NCBI RefSeq assembly: GCF_023897065.1
Contig: NZ_JAMHIV010000002.1
Location: 186,001 to 250,000, forward strand
Direction of reading: 5' to 3'
Length of the DNA stretch: 64,000 bases
DNA from: Crossiella sp. SN42
Lineage (GTDB): Bacteria > Actinomycetota > Actinomycetes > Mycobacteriales > Pseudonocardiaceae
Position 1 is the first letter of the stretch, and each line of letters opens with the position of its first letter. Position numbers and translations under genes: made by a program. This document shows positions 1 to 9,042 of the stretch, in pieces. Under the pieces are notes generated by a model. It saw only the letters and a list, made by a program, of their open reading frames with translations, ran no database searches and was not told the origin of the DNA.

Positions 1-375
1 ACCGTCGTGACTGAAGACACTCAACCGGTACCGCCAGTTCTACACCGAACCCAACGGAACCGGCGAACGGCGGGTTCAGTTGGATACCCCTTGCCAGACA
101 AGGCAAACAGCTGGTGAATCAGTCACCGGGCAGATCTTCGAAGCCGTGGAATCGGCAGCGTGAGACAAGACTGTCGCAGTCGTGACAAAACTGTTGGCGC
201 GGATTACCGGCAAAACCTCCGGCACTGCGCGGTTGTGCGCGAAGTTGAGGATTCCCGAGCATTAATGCGGGCTCCAGCGAGGCGATGTGAGGTTCCCGTT
301 GGCCCACCACAAGAATCCGCAAAAATTCTTGCCGAAACCCAGCGCACCCAGGCGCGCACCAGTACTGTTTCTAAC
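1..375. other. Left-edge stretch with no supportable gene
   Basis: This stretch is visibly less GC-rich than the rest and holds no reading frame with a convincing start, ribosome binding site or recognisable product. A plus-strand frame is open from base 1 to the stop at 115-117 and could be the end of a gene lying outside the window, but nothing in it is recognisable. A small hairpin (CAAGAAT at 310-316 with ATTCTTG at 325-331) is the only structure seen. Confidence 0.4.
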
Positions 376-429
376 GCGGGCCTACGCCCCGGAGCCCCTC
401 CCCCCTGTGGTTCCCGCGCGTAGGCCCGC
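376..429 (-). terminator. Candidate terminator downstream of the GH20 gene
   Basis: GCGGGCCTACGC at 376-387 pairs perfectly with GCGTAGGCCCGC at 418-429, giving a 12-bp stem with a 30-nt loop. It begins 19 nt after the stop of the minus-strand GH20 gene. There is no U-tract, as is common in GC-rich actinomycetes, so termination is inferred from position and stem strength. Confidence 0.45.
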
Positions 430-447
430 CCTAGTTCGTCCTCTGGT

Positions 448-2889
448 TCAGCGCAACCCGTCGCTCAGCTCCGTGAAGTCCCACGGCCCCTGCCCCGGCG
501 CGGACTGCCAGCCGTGCAGCATCCGCCCGCCGGTGTTCCGCGCGAAGATCACCAAGCGACCCACGTGGTCCTGGATCGCGCTGACGTCGCTGGTGATGTT
601 GCCGCCCAGGTCGGCCTCCGACCAGTTCCACAGGCCGGGTGAGTTCTGCCAGCCGTGCTGGATGTGGCCCTCGGTGTCGCGGGCGAAGAAGGTCAGCTTG
701 CCGTCCGGTTGCAGGGACAGCGCGACCTCGCCCGCGATGCCGCCGCTGTACTGCCTGGTGTCCCACCGGGATCCGCTGTGCTGGGCGAGCAGCAGCTTGC
801 CGTTGGTGGTGCGCGCGGCGGCGAAGAGCCTGCGGTCGCGGTCGAGCACCAGGGCCGGGTCGCCCGCGATGTCGGCGCCGAAGGTGGAGTACTGCCAGTT
901 GCCGGAGCTGGGGCGTTCGCGGCGGCCCAGCAACAGGCGGCTGCCGCCGGTGCGGACCACAAAACACGGGATCTTGTCCCGGTCCAGCACGATCGCCGGG
1001 TCGCCGTGCGCGTCGACCTGCAGGCGGGTGTACTCCCACTCGCCGAAGCCGGGGGTGCGTTCCCGGCCCAGCAGCAGGCCGCCCTCGGCCGCGCGGACCA
1101 CGAAGGTCAAGCGCCCCATCTGGTCCAGCACCATCGCCGGGTCACCGAGCACCCGGACCGGCAGCTCGGTGAAGTCGGTCCACGGGCCCGAGCCGGGAGC
1201 GGGCTGACGGCCGCACTCCAGCGTGCCCGCGTTGGTGCGGGCCAGGTAGGTCAGCCGCCCGTAGACGTCCAGGATCACCGGGGTGTTGCCCGCGATGCCG
1301 CCGCCGTAGCGACCACCAAAAGCGGTGCGCGCCCACGGGCCGTGGCCGGGGTGGTGCTGCCAGCCGTGCTCGACCTTGCCGTCGGCGCGCGGGGCGAAGA
1401 AGGTCACCACCTCGTAGCCGTCCCTGGACACGCCCGGTCCGTGCCCGCACGGCACGGTGGTCGGCGGCACGTAACCGGGCGCGCGGCCCACGTTGTCCAC
1501 GATGGGCTTGAACGCCCCCCAGCTGGTGGTCAGCTTCGGCGAACCCCAGGCCGCCTGGGCCACCGCGCGCAGGCTGTCGAACATGGCCAGCTCGGTGGCC
1601 TGGCTGCTCTCCAGCTGCTCCACCGGCAGGTCGTTCCACTGGCAGAACCGGATGCCCAGCAGCGCCGGGTGGTCGTCGGGGAGGTCGTCGCCGTGCAGGT
1701 CGCCGGGCCGGAACTGCTCGTAGATCCGCCGCGCGTCGCTCTTCTTGCGCTGGCTGCCGTCGGGGTTGCGGCCGCCGTTGTAGTAGATGAACTGGTCGTT
1801 GCCGTTGACCAGCTTGTGCCCGCGGTTGATCAGCTCCTGCACCGAGAGCAGGCCCTCCCGGTCGCTGGTCCAGTGCTCGATCACCGTGTTCGGGTCCACC
1901 CGCACCACCTGCGCGTGCACCCGCTGCATGTCGCTCCAGATGCGGATCTGCTTGCCGTGCTTGCGAATCCGCTCCGCGCCGTCGTTGACGAAGCCGTTAA
2001 AGGCGTCCCAACCGTTTGCCTGCCCGCCGTAGCGGCGCCTGCCGTACTCGGCCAGCTGCGGGAAGTCGTCGATGCCGCCGGCCCAGGCCGGGTACTCGTC
2101 CGCGCCGAAGTGCCACACCGGGCCGGGGAAGATCGGCAGGTACTGCTCGATCAGGCCGAAGGCCCACTCCCGCGCGGCCTCGTTGCTGATGTCCAGCGCG
2201 TTGTGCCGGTACTCGCCGCTGGGGTGGCGTAGCTGGTACTGCCGGTGCGGCGGCAGCACCTGGTCCATGTGGCCGGGCATGTTCAGCTGCGGCAGCACGG
2301 TGACGTGGTACTGCTCGCTGAGCCTGGCGATCTGCGCCAGCTCCTCGCGGGTCACGCCGACGCCGTCGACGTAGATGACCAGCTCGTTGAACTTCAGGTA
2401 CGACAGGTCCCGGATCTGGTTGGTCCACCAGCCCATGTCGTAGTGCTTGGTGGCGTTGCACAGCAGCGCCCCGCGCACGGTGTAGCGCGGCCAGTCCCTG
2501 ATCCGCCCGGCCTGGACCGGCTCGCCCGCGGTGCCGTGCAACAGCTGCAACACCGTGCGGGAGCCCCAGAACACGCCGAGCCTGCGCCGCGCGTGCAGCC
2601 GCAGCACCGGCCCGATCTCCAGCTGGTAGCCCTCCTCGCCGAGCTGGGCGTCGCTGAGCCCCAGCCCGAGGACCAGGTCGCCGTCCCTGGCGTCGGCCGC
2701 GGGCGCGGTGCGCACCTTGGGCGGCGCCGTCTCGAACAGCAGGCCGAGGTCGACCGCGAAGGTGTTCGCGTCCGCAGTCAGCTCGGCCGACGCGGCCGGG
2801 TCCACCAGGATCGTGCTACCGGGACCGAACCGGTACCGGCCGTCACTGGCCGCCCAGCTCTGGACCGCCGGGATGGTCCGTGGAGTCAC
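448..2889 (-). CDS. GH20 beta-N-acetylhexosaminidase-like protein with C-terminal beta-propeller lectin
   Basis: Predicted 813 aa. Residues about 1-130 resemble the GH20 N-terminal domain. A TIM barrel follows with the HFGADEYP motif, whose D264-E265 pair matches the catalytic Asp-Glu of substrate-assisted GH20 hexosaminidases. From about residue 455 seven repeats of the type GDPA-VLD-GRLT-R-G-L-G-PG-G-W form a PLL/tachylectin-like seven-blade propeller, probably glycan-binding. Start: a GTG at 2889 sits 6-7 nt after a GAGGGGGG ribosome site; a TTG at 2904 is the longer alternative. No signal peptide is visible from either start, which is odd for a chitin- or glycan-degrading enzyme. It probably releases terminal N-acetylhexosamines; the exact substrate is unknown. 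Confidence 0.85.
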   Translation of the reverse strand: MTPRTIPAVQSWAASDGRYRFGPGSTILVDPAASAELTADANTFAVDLGLLFETAPPKVRTAPAADARDGDLVLGLGLSDAQLGEEGYQLEIGPVLRLHARRRLGVFWGSRTVLQLLHGTAGEPVQAGRIRDWPRYTVRGALLCNATKHYDMGWWTNQIRDLSYLKFNELVIYVDGVGVTREELAQIARLSEQYHVTVLPQLNMPGHMDQVLPPHRQYQLRHPSGEYRHNALDISNEAAREWAFGLIEQYLPIFPGPVWHFGADEYPAWAGGIDDFPQLAEYGRRRYGGQANGWDAFNGFVNDGAERIRKHGKQIRIWSDMQRVHAQVVRVDPNTVIEHWTSDREGLLSVQELINRGHKLVNGNDQFIYYNGGRNPDGSQRKKSDARRIYEQFRPGDLHGDDLPDDHPALLGIRFCQWNDLPVEQLESSQATELAMFDSLRAVAQAAWGSPKLTTSWGAFKPIVDNVGRAPGYVPPTTVPCGHGPGVSRDGYEVVTFFAPRADGKVEHGWQHHPGHGPWARTAFGGRYGGGIAGNTPVILDVYGRLTYLARTNAGTLECGRQPAPGSGPWTDFTELPVRVLGDPAMVLDQMGRLTFVVRAAEGGLLLGRERTPGFGEWEYTRLQVDAHGDPAIVLDRDKIPCFVVRTGGSRLLLGRRERPSSGNWQYSTFGADIAGDPALVLDRDRRLFAAARTTNGKLLLAQHSGSRWDTRQYSGGIAGEVALSLQPDGKLTFFARDTEGHIQHGWQNSPGLWNWSEADLGGNITSDVSAIQDHVGRLVIFARNTGGRMLHGWQSAPGQGPWDFTELSDGLR

Positions 2890-3013
2890 GATGGCCCCCC
2901 TCAAATCAGCGAGCAGAACACCAGGAACCTATCCCGGTGCAAAACTCACCAACAAGCGGCCATCGGAGCGGATTTGCCTAGACCCGCGCTGTTACCGCAG
3001 GTAGGGGGCAGGG

Positions 3014-3907
3014 TCAACCGCAGTGCTCGAACGGACTGTTATAAACCGCCGAGCCCACGGAACCGCCCCATTTCACGCATTTGCCGGCCGCTGCCTTGCG
3101 CACCGGACCCGCGTAGTAGTCGAAACTCCCCGAGTCGGTCGCCCTGGCCTCGCCCTGCACCTCCAGGTAGGCCGACACCGCCGACGCGGTGCCGATCGAG
3201 GTGCCCTTGAGCGTCACCACGCAGTTGTTGCCGTTGCCCGCGTTGAACGCCAGCGCCACCGAACCGGCCGCGCCCAGCGAAGCGGTGTCGATCACACTGT
3301 ACCCGGCGCCGCAGACCTCGGCCGCGTCGTAGGGGTTGCCGCCGCCACCGCAGTTGCGGGAGGTCAGCGTCTGGTTCGGGTAGCCGAAACGGGCGCCGTT
3401 GAAGTAGGCGGGCTGGATGTTGCCGGGGTAGGAGGTGTCGGTGGTGCGCACCTCGTAGTGCAGGTGCGGGGTGATGTTGTTGCCCGGCCTGCTGGTGTTG
3501 CCCACGGTGCCGATCTTCTGACCCTGCCTGACCTGCGCGCCGACCCCGACCGAGCGCACGTCCAGGTGCGCGTAGTAGGTGCGCCAGCCGCCGCCGTGGT
3601 CGAGCACCACCAGGTTGCCGTAGCCGTTGACCGAGCCCTGGTGCGCCGAGGTGATCACCTTGCCCGCGGCGGCCGCGGACACCGTGTCGCCCTTGTCCGC
3701 GCCGGGGCTGCCGCCGCGGTTGAAGTCGATCTCGTAGGCGCGGTGCGCGCTGCTGTTGTCGTTGTCGCCGTTCCAGGCCTGTCCGCAGGGAAAAGGCAGC
3801 TGGAAGTTGGGGCGGGGACCGGCTGCCTGGGCCGCGGGCGCGACCGCCACCGAGGCGGCCGCGAGCAACAGTCCTACTCCCGCCGCTACCAGATGTCTGA
3901 TTTTCAT
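3014..3907 (-). CDS. Secreted M23-family metallopeptidase
   Basis: Predicted 297 aa with a Sec signal peptide ending near AQAAG (residue 30). The lysostaphin-type M23 zinc site is complete: H55 and D61 in HRAYEID, H114 in YYAHLD and the H148-L-H150 pair. Such enzymes cleave peptide crosslinks in peptidoglycan or other secreted peptides. A Cys-containing C-terminal region of about 100 residues after the catalytic domain has no assignment. The ATG at 3907 follows GGAGGGACGGAAGC, a good ribosome site. It is divergent from the AfsR-type regulator, sharing a 93-nt promoter region, so coregulation is plausible. Confidence 0.88.
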   Translation of the reverse strand: MKIRHLVAAGVGLLLAAASVAVAPAAQAAGPRPNFQLPFPCGQAWNGDNDNSSAHRAYEIDFNRGGSPGADKGDTVSAAAAGKVITSAHQGSVNGYGNLVVLDHGGGWRTYYAHLDVRSVGVGAQVRQGQKIGTVGNTSRPGNNITPHLHYEVRTTDTSYPGNIQPAYFNGARFGYPNQTLTSRNCGGGGNPYDAAEVCGAGYSVIDTASLGAAGSVALAFNAGNGNNCVVTLKGTSIGTASAVSAYLEVQGEARATDSGSFDYYAGPVRKAAAGKCVKWGGSVGSAVYNSPFEHCG

Positions 3908-4000
3908 GCTTCCGTCCCTCCTGTCGGCGTCGACAGCGTGCGGGCGGCGCGTACAGAACGGCTTCAAACCGCATACAACCGCGAGCCCGGCGGGGGTGAG

Positions 4001-6808
4001 ATGACCGAGGACGAACTGGACTTCCGGGTGCTCGGACCGCTGGAGGTCAGGGCGCAGCGGCTCGCGCTGCCCATCGGCGGCCTCAAGCCGCGCCAGCTGC
4101 TGGCCACCCTGCTGCTCAACCCGAACCGCCTGGTACCGGCGGAGACGCTGGTGGACGTGCTGTGGCCGCAGTCGCCGCCGCGCTCGGCGGTGCCCAACCT
4201 GCGCACCTACGTCAGCACCCTGCGCAGCAGCCTGCGCGCCGGTGGCGAGGAGCGGATCCTGGCCCAGCCGCGCGGCTACGCCATCGTGGTCCGGCCGGAT
4301 GAGCTGGACCTGCTGGTCTTCGAGGAGCTGACCGCCAGGGCCAGGCAGAGCCGCGCCGACGGACGGCTGGAACTGACCGTGGAGCTGCTGCGCCGGGCCG
4401 ACGGGCTGGTCCGCGGCGCGCCGCTGGAGGACCTGCCGCCGGCCCCTGGCTGGACCGCACAGCTGCGCCGGGTGGAGGAACGCGTCCTGCAGGCCACCGA
4501 GGAGCGGCTGGCCGCCCTGGTGGCGCTGGGCCGCTACGAGCCCGCCATCGCCGAGCTGCGCGAGCTGCTGGCCCGGCACCCGTTCCGGGAGGGCCTGAGC
4601 CAGCAGCTGATGCTCGCGCTGGCCGGCACCGGCCGGGACGCCGAGGCCCTGCAAACGTTCGCCGACCTGCGCCGCGGCCTGCTGGAGGAGCTGGGGGCCG
4701 AGCCCGGCCAGGAGTCCCGGCGCATCCACGCCGCGCTGCTCTCCGGCGAGCTGCCCGCCACCGAGCCGGTGGTGGCCCCGGCGATCCGGTCCGCGGTCAG
4801 CCAGCTGCCGCCGGCCGACGGCGACTTCACCGGCCGCGGCCCGGCGCTGGACCAGCTGACCGCGCTGCTGCAACCGGTGTCCCCCGAGCTGGGCGCGGCC
4901 CGGATCGCGGTGCTCACCGGACCGGCGGGCGCGGGCAAGTCCGCGCTGGCGGCGCAGGCCGCGCACGCGGTGCGGGCCCGGTTCCCGGACGGCCAGCTGT
5001 ACCTGGACCTCGGCGGCTCGCACCGGCCCGCGCCCACCGGCCGCCTGCTCGCCGAGCTGCTGCGCTCCCTCGGCGTCACCGACCTGCCCGACGGCCTGGC
5101 CGAACGGGCCGCCCGCTACCGCTCCGCGCTGGCCGAGCGGCGGGTGCTGGTGTGGCTGGACGACGCCGCGAGCGCGGCCCAGGTGCGGCCGCTGCTGCCG
5201 GCCACCAGCGGCTGCGCGGTGCTGGTGACCAGCCGCCGGAGACTGACCGAGCTGCCCGGTGTGCACGAGGTGCCGGTGGAGGCGCTCAGCCCGGCCGAGG
5301 GCGACCGGCTGCTGGCCCGGATCGTCGGCTCGGCCCGGATCGCGGCCGAACCCGAGGCCGCCGCGGCCATCCTGCGCGCCTGCGGCGGACTGCCACTGGC
5401 GGTGCGGATCGCGGGCGCGCGGCTGGCCGCCCGGCCCGCGTGGCGGCTGGCCACCCTGGCCGAGCGCCTGGCCGACCCGGCGCGGCGGCTGGCCGAGCTG
5501 CGCCGCGGTGACCTGGACGCGGGCGCGGGCATCGCGGAGTCCAGGCGCGGGCTGAGCCTGGCCGCCGCGACCACCTTCCTGCGCTGGGGCCTGCTCGGAC
5601 CGTCCCCGGTGCGCGCGGAGACGCTGGGCGATCCGGCCGCGGTGGAGGAGCTGGTGGACGCCGGGCTGGCCGAGGTGGCCACCGCGAGCGGCCCGCGCTA
5701 CCGGCTGCCGGAACTGCCGCGCTGCGCCGCGATCGCCGACGCGCCAACGGATCCGGCCTGGGTGCGCCAGGTGCTGGACGGCTGGCTGCACCGCGCCCGC
5801 GCCGCCGCCGCCGCGCTGCCGGTGAACATCTTCGCGCCGGGCCAACGGGACCACCCCGCCACCGAGCCGCTGACCCGCGCGCTGGCCTGGCTGGACGCCG
5901 AGCGCCCCGCGCTGGTCGAGGCGGTCGAGCTGGCCGCCCGGCACGGCGAGCACCACACCGCCGCCGGGCTGGCGCTGGCCCTGGTGCCCTACTTCGACCT
6001 GGGCAGCCACCACGAGGACTGGGAACGCACGCACCAGGCCGCTTTGCCGCTCTCCCAAGGGGAACAGCGCGCGGCACTGCTGCGCGGGCTGGGTCAGCTG
6101 CACCTCTACCGGGACGAGTACCAGCGGGCCAGGGAACGCTTCACCGCCGCGCACCAGCTCTTCACCGACGACTACGGCCGCGCGCTGGCCCGGTGCGGAC
6201 TGGGCGCGCTGGCCAGGGTGCTCGAACGCCCGGCCGAGGCGCTGGAGCACCACCGCACCGCGCTGATCGCCTTCCGCGCCAAGGGAGACGCGTGCGCGGA
6301 GGCCTACGCGCGCAGTGCCATCGGCTCGGCCAGGATGGCCCAGCACCGGCTGGACGAGGCGCTGCTGGCCTTCACCGACGCGCTCCGGCTGGCCAGGCTG
6401 GCCGGGGACGAGCACCGCGCCGCGCACGTGCTGCACCAGCTCGGCCTGCTGCACCACCGGCAGGGCAGGCCGGACCGCGGACTGTCCTGTTTGGACGAAG
6501 CGCTGTCGGTGTTCGAGCGGATCAGGGACGCGCACGGCGAGGCGTATGTGTTGCGCGCCTTGGGTGAGCTGCACTCCGCGGACGGCCGGCGCGCCTGCGG
6601 GCGCAGCTCCCTGGAACGCGCGGTCCGCCTCTACCAGCGGCTGGGCGACCGGCACGGTGAGGCCGGGGCCACCCAGCTGCTCGGCGAGGTGCTCCGCGGC
6701 GAGCGCCGGGAGGCACTGGCCGAGGAGCACCTGCGCCGCGCCTTACGGCTGTGGCGGGACCTGCGGTTGCCGCCTCAGCCGGTGACCCGGTTGAGGGCGG
6801 GCAGGTAG
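4001..6808 (+). CDS. AfsR/SARP-type transcriptional regulator with NB-ARC and TPR domains
   Basis: Predicted 935 aa. Residues 1-95 are an OmpR-like winged helix (LGPLEVR, GLKPRQLLATLLL), about 100-245 a bacterial transcriptional activator domain, and then an NB-ARC ATPase with Walker A GPAGAGKSA near residue 307 and LVWLDDA Walker B. From about residue 640 helical TPR repeats run to the end. This is the architecture of AfsR-like SARP regulators, which use ATP-dependent switching to activate secondary metabolism or secreted enzymes. The ATG at 4001 directly follows GGGGGTGAG. The last 34 nt overlap the convergent SGNH gene. Its target is unknown; the divergent M23 peptidase is the obvious candidate. 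Confidence 0.88.
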   Translation: MTEDELDFRVLGPLEVRAQRLALPIGGLKPRQLLATLLLNPNRLVPAETLVDVLWPQSPPRSAVPNLRTYVSTLRSSLRAGGEERILAQPRGYAIVVRPDELDLLVFEELTARARQSRADGRLELTVELLRRADGLVRGAPLEDLPPAPGWTAQLRRVEERVLQATEERLAALVALGRYEPAIAELRELLARHPFREGLSQQLMLALAGTGRDAEALQTFADLRRGLLEELGAEPGQESRRIHAALLSGELPATEPVVAPAIRSAVSQLPPADGDFTGRGPALDQLTALLQPVSPELGAARIAVLTGPAGAGKSALAAQAAHAVRARFPDGQLYLDLGGSHRPAPTGRLLAELLRSLGVTDLPDGLAERAARYRSALAERRVLVWLDDAASAAQVRPLLPATSGCAVLVTSRRRLTELPGVHEVPVEALSPAEGDRLLARIVGSARIAAEPEAAAAILRACGGLPLAVRIAGARLAARPAWRLATLAERLADPARRLAELRRGDLDAGAGIAESRRGLSLAAATTFLRWGLLGPSPVRAETLGDPAAVEELVDAGLAEVATASGPRYRLPELPRCAAIADAPTDPAWVRQVLDGWLHRARAAAAALPVNIFAPGQRDHPATEPLTRALAWLDAERPALVEAVELAARHGEHHTAAGLALALVPYFDLGSHHEDWERTHQAALPLSQGEQRAALLRGLGQLHLYRDEYQRARERFTAAHQLFTDDYGRALARCGLGALARVLERPAEALEHHRTALIAFRAKGDACAEAYARSAIGSARMAQHRLDEALLAFTDALRLARLAGDEHRAAHVLHQLGLLHHRQGRPDRGLSCLDEALSVFERIRDAHGEAYVLRALGELHSADGRRACGRSSLERAVRLYQRLGDRHGEAGATQLLGEVLRGERREALAEEHLRRALRLWRDLRLPPQPVTRLRAGR

Positions 6809-7584
6809 CCCTCGGCGTTGCCCTTGCTGTTGGGGTGGTAGGACTCCACGATCGGCCAGCTCAGCCCGTTGACCCACTCGTTGGACGAGCAGATCCCGTG
6901 CGTGTTGAACGAGGCCCGCACGTCCACGTAGGTGCCACCGTTGGCCGAGGCGCGCCCGGCGACCACGTCGGAGAGGATGTCCGCGGCCGAGTTCAGCTTG
7001 ACCCGCTTGGTCTGGCTCATCCCGCCGAAGGAGCAGGACGGGCCGCCGTCGAACAGCCTCGGGTAGCCCACCACCACCAGCTTCGCGTTGGGCGCCTTGG
7101 CTTTGATGGCCCGGTACACCGAGTCCAGGCGGGCCGGCAGGTCCCGCTGGGCGAAGGCGATCGCACCGTCCACCGCGCCGCGGCAGTCACCGTCGCTGCC
7201 CAGCTGGCAGCGGGTGAGGATGTCGGCGAAGCCCGCGTCGTTGCCGCCGATGCCGACCGTGACCAGGTCGGTGTTCGAGTTCAGCGCGCCCAGCTGGTTG
7301 TTCAGCACGTCCGCGGTGCGCGCCCCGGAACAGGCGGCGAAGGTGAACGAGCTGGTCTGGTGGGACTTGGCCCACAGCGCGGGGTAGGCCAGCTGGCTGC
7401 GGCGGCAGTCGCCGCTGCCGGAGTCGTACTGCCGGGTGCCCACCCCAGAGTGGTAGGAGTCGCCCAGCGCCACGTAGTCCACGGGCGCGGCGGCCTTCTT
7501 CGGTGCGGCCATCGCCGGTGCGGCGGTGACCGCACCGGCGATGAACAGGGCCGCGACACAGGCCAGTAACCGGTTCGGGTTCAT
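6775..7584 (-). CDS. Secreted SGNH/GDSL hydrolase
   Basis: Predicted 269 aa with a signal peptide ending near APAMA (about residue 26). SGNH landmarks are GDSYHSG (nucleophile S43), GIGGND (N115) and SYHPN (H250) near the C-terminus. Length and motifs fit the extracellular actinomycete lipase/esterase group of this family, probably acting on short to medium acyl esters. Six cysteines in the mature part suggest disulfides. A GGAGG lies 9 nt before the ATG. The gene is convergent with the AfsR-type regulator and overlaps its 3' end by 34 nt. Block I has His where many relatives have Ser, which is not a catalytic position. Confidence 0.88.
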   Translation of the reverse strand: MNPNRLLACVAALFIAGAVTAAPAMAAPKKAAAPVDYVALGDSYHSGVGTRQYDSGSGDCRRSQLAYPALWAKSHQTSSFTFAACSGARTADVLNNQLGALNSNTDLVTVGIGGNDAGFADILTRCQLGSDGDCRGAVDGAIAFAQRDLPARLDSVYRAIKAKAPNAKLVVVGYPRLFDGGPSCSFGGMSQTKRVKLNSAADILSDVVAGRASANGGTYVDVRASFNTHGICSSNEWVNGLSWPIVESYHPNSKGNAEGYLPALNRVTG

Positions 7585-7682
7585 GGTCCATACCTCCGTG
7601 CAGGGTCAGTGAGGTAGAACACAAATTAACTCGTGGGTAACATGGCCGGTACCGCCTTGAGCGGGTAGTTCCAGCAGGTGTT

Positions 7683-8810
7683 TTACGGTACAACCACACA
7701 CACCGGAGCGGGTGTGCGCAGCTCACCGGTCTGCTTGGGCAGGCCGTTCACCGGGTCGACACCGAAGATTCCGATCACGTTGCCGCGCTGGTTGGAGCTG
7801 TAGAGCGTGCGGCCGTCCCTGGTGACCTCCAGGTGCCGCGGCCAGTCCCCGCCGCTGCCCGGCGTGCCGGCCAGGGTGACCTTGCGGCCGCCCTCGCTGG
7901 TGGCGAAGACCGCGATGCTGTTGTGCCCCCGGTTGGCCCCGTAGACGAACCGGCCGTCCGGGGAGATGGCGATCCCGCCGGGGTAGTTCTGCACGCCGGT
8001 GCCCGGCGGCAGGGTGGAGATCCGCTGGCCCGCGGTCAGCTTGCCGGAGGCCGGATCATAAGCCGCCACAACGAGTGTGGAGTCCAGCTCGTTGAGGATG
8101 TAGACGGTGCGGCCGTCCGGGTGGAACACCAGGTTGCGCGAGCCCGCGCCCTTGGCCAGGGCCAGCGTGGAGCGCAGGGTGAGGCGGCCCGCGTTGAGGT
8201 CCAGGGTGTAGGTGTAGACCGAGGAGGTGCCCAGATCCGTTGCCAGCACGTGCTTTCCGTCCGGACTGACCACCACCTGGTGCGCGTGCGGCTTGCCGGG
8301 GTGCTGCACGATGTGGGTCGGGTTGCCCAGCGCGCCGTCACCGCGGACCGGCAGCACGCCCACGGTGCCGGAGGTGTAGTTGGCGGTCAGCAGGTACCGG
8401 CCGCTGGGGTGCACGACGAGGTGGCAGGGGTGCGCGCCACCGCTGGAGCGGGCGCCGAGCGCGCGCAGGGATCCGTTGCCGGTCACCGAGAACGCGCTGA
8501 CCGTGCCCTTGTCCAGCTCGTTGACCGCGTACACCGTGCTGCCGCCGGAACCGACCGCGAGGTAGGAGGGGCTCGCGTTGGCCACGGTGGACTCGACGGT
8601 CAGCTTGCCCGCCGCGTCCGCCTTGGCCAGCCCGATTCCCTTGCCACCGCTGGCGGCGTCGGTGTAGGTGCCGAGGTAGACCCGCCCGGCCGGGGCGCAG
8701 ACCTCGCCGCCGGACTCCGCCGCCGAGGCGGCCCCGGTGCCCATCAGGCCACCGCCGACGACGGCCGCGCCGACCGCTCCGAGGAAAGTGCGACGCCCGA
8801 TATCCGCCAT
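7683..8810 (-). CDS. Tat-exported lactonase-family seven-bladed propeller protein
   Basis: Predicted 375 aa. The N-terminus GRRTFLGAVG with a following hydrophobic stretch is a twin-arginine signal, cleaved near AASAAES. The rest is a repeated propeller (SPDGRFVYGANR, HPDGRTVYILNELD, HPSGRYLLTANY) of the 6-phosphogluconolactonase/YbhE-like family (Pfam Lactonase). Cytosolic members hydrolyse 6-phosphogluconolactone; the export signal here suggests a different, extracytoplasmic lactone or a binding role. The start is taken at the ATG at 8810 after AGGAGCTGTGAC, not the upstream in-frame codon at 8912, which would bury the Tat motif. It is divergent from rocD across a 232-nt gap. Confidence 0.8.
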   Translation of the reverse strand: MADIGRRTFLGAVGAAVVGGGLMGTGAASAAESGGEVCAPAGRVYLGTYTDAASGGKGIGLAKADAAGKLTVESTVANASPSYLAVGSGGSTVYAVNELDKGTVSAFSVTGNGSLRALGARSSGGAHPCHLVVHPSGRYLLTANYTSGTVGVLPVRGDGALGNPTHIVQHPGKPHAHQVVVSPDGKHVLATDLGTSSVYTYTLDLNAGRLTLRSTLALAKGAGSRNLVFHPDGRTVYILNELDSTLVVAAYDPASGKLTAGQRISTLPPGTGVQNYPGGIAISPDGRFVYGANRGHNSIAVFATSEGGRKVTLAGTPGSGGDWPRHLEVTRDGRTLYSSNQRGNVIGIFGVDPVNGLPKQTGELRTPAPVCVVVP

Positions 8811-8967
8811 GTCACAGCTCCTGTCGTCGTCCTGCTCATCGCGCTCACACTGGACTGGACCACTGCGGTTTGGGAAGGGGACGCAACGAAGATTGCGTCC
8901 AGCGCAACTCACCCGATCGATTCACGGTTTTAACACCGTTGCAACAGATCGCCACCCCATCTGACGA

Positions 8968-8998
8968 TTGCGCAACAAACCACTGTAGTGCGCAACAC
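8968..8998. promoter_or_regulatory. Direct repeats upstream of rocD, possible Lrp/AsnC-type sites
   Basis: GCGCAACA occurs at 8970-8977 and 8990-8997, exactly 20 nt apart and so on the same DNA face. The first copy lies in the palindrome TTGCGCAA (8968-8975), and a related GCAACA is at 8941-8946. Repeated TTGCGCAA-like boxes upstream of amino-acid catabolic genes are typical of Lrp/AsnC regulators. Binding is inferred only. Confidence 0.35.
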
Positions 8999-9042
8999 TC
9001 GGCGGATGAAATCTCCGCATTTGGGGGCTTAGCCTTTACGCC

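Noticed and set aside
119-322. 67-codon minus-strand frame at the left edge
   Set aside because: No ribosome site, no recognisable sequence and a convergent overlap with nothing; composition is not typical of the local genes.
3014-6730. 1238-codon minus-strand frame covering the M23 gene and the whole AfsR-type gene
   Set aside because: It is an antisense shadow of the GC-rich AfsR-type gene; only the last 297 codons, preceded by GGAGGGACGGAAGC and encoding a signal peptide plus M23 motifs, are real.
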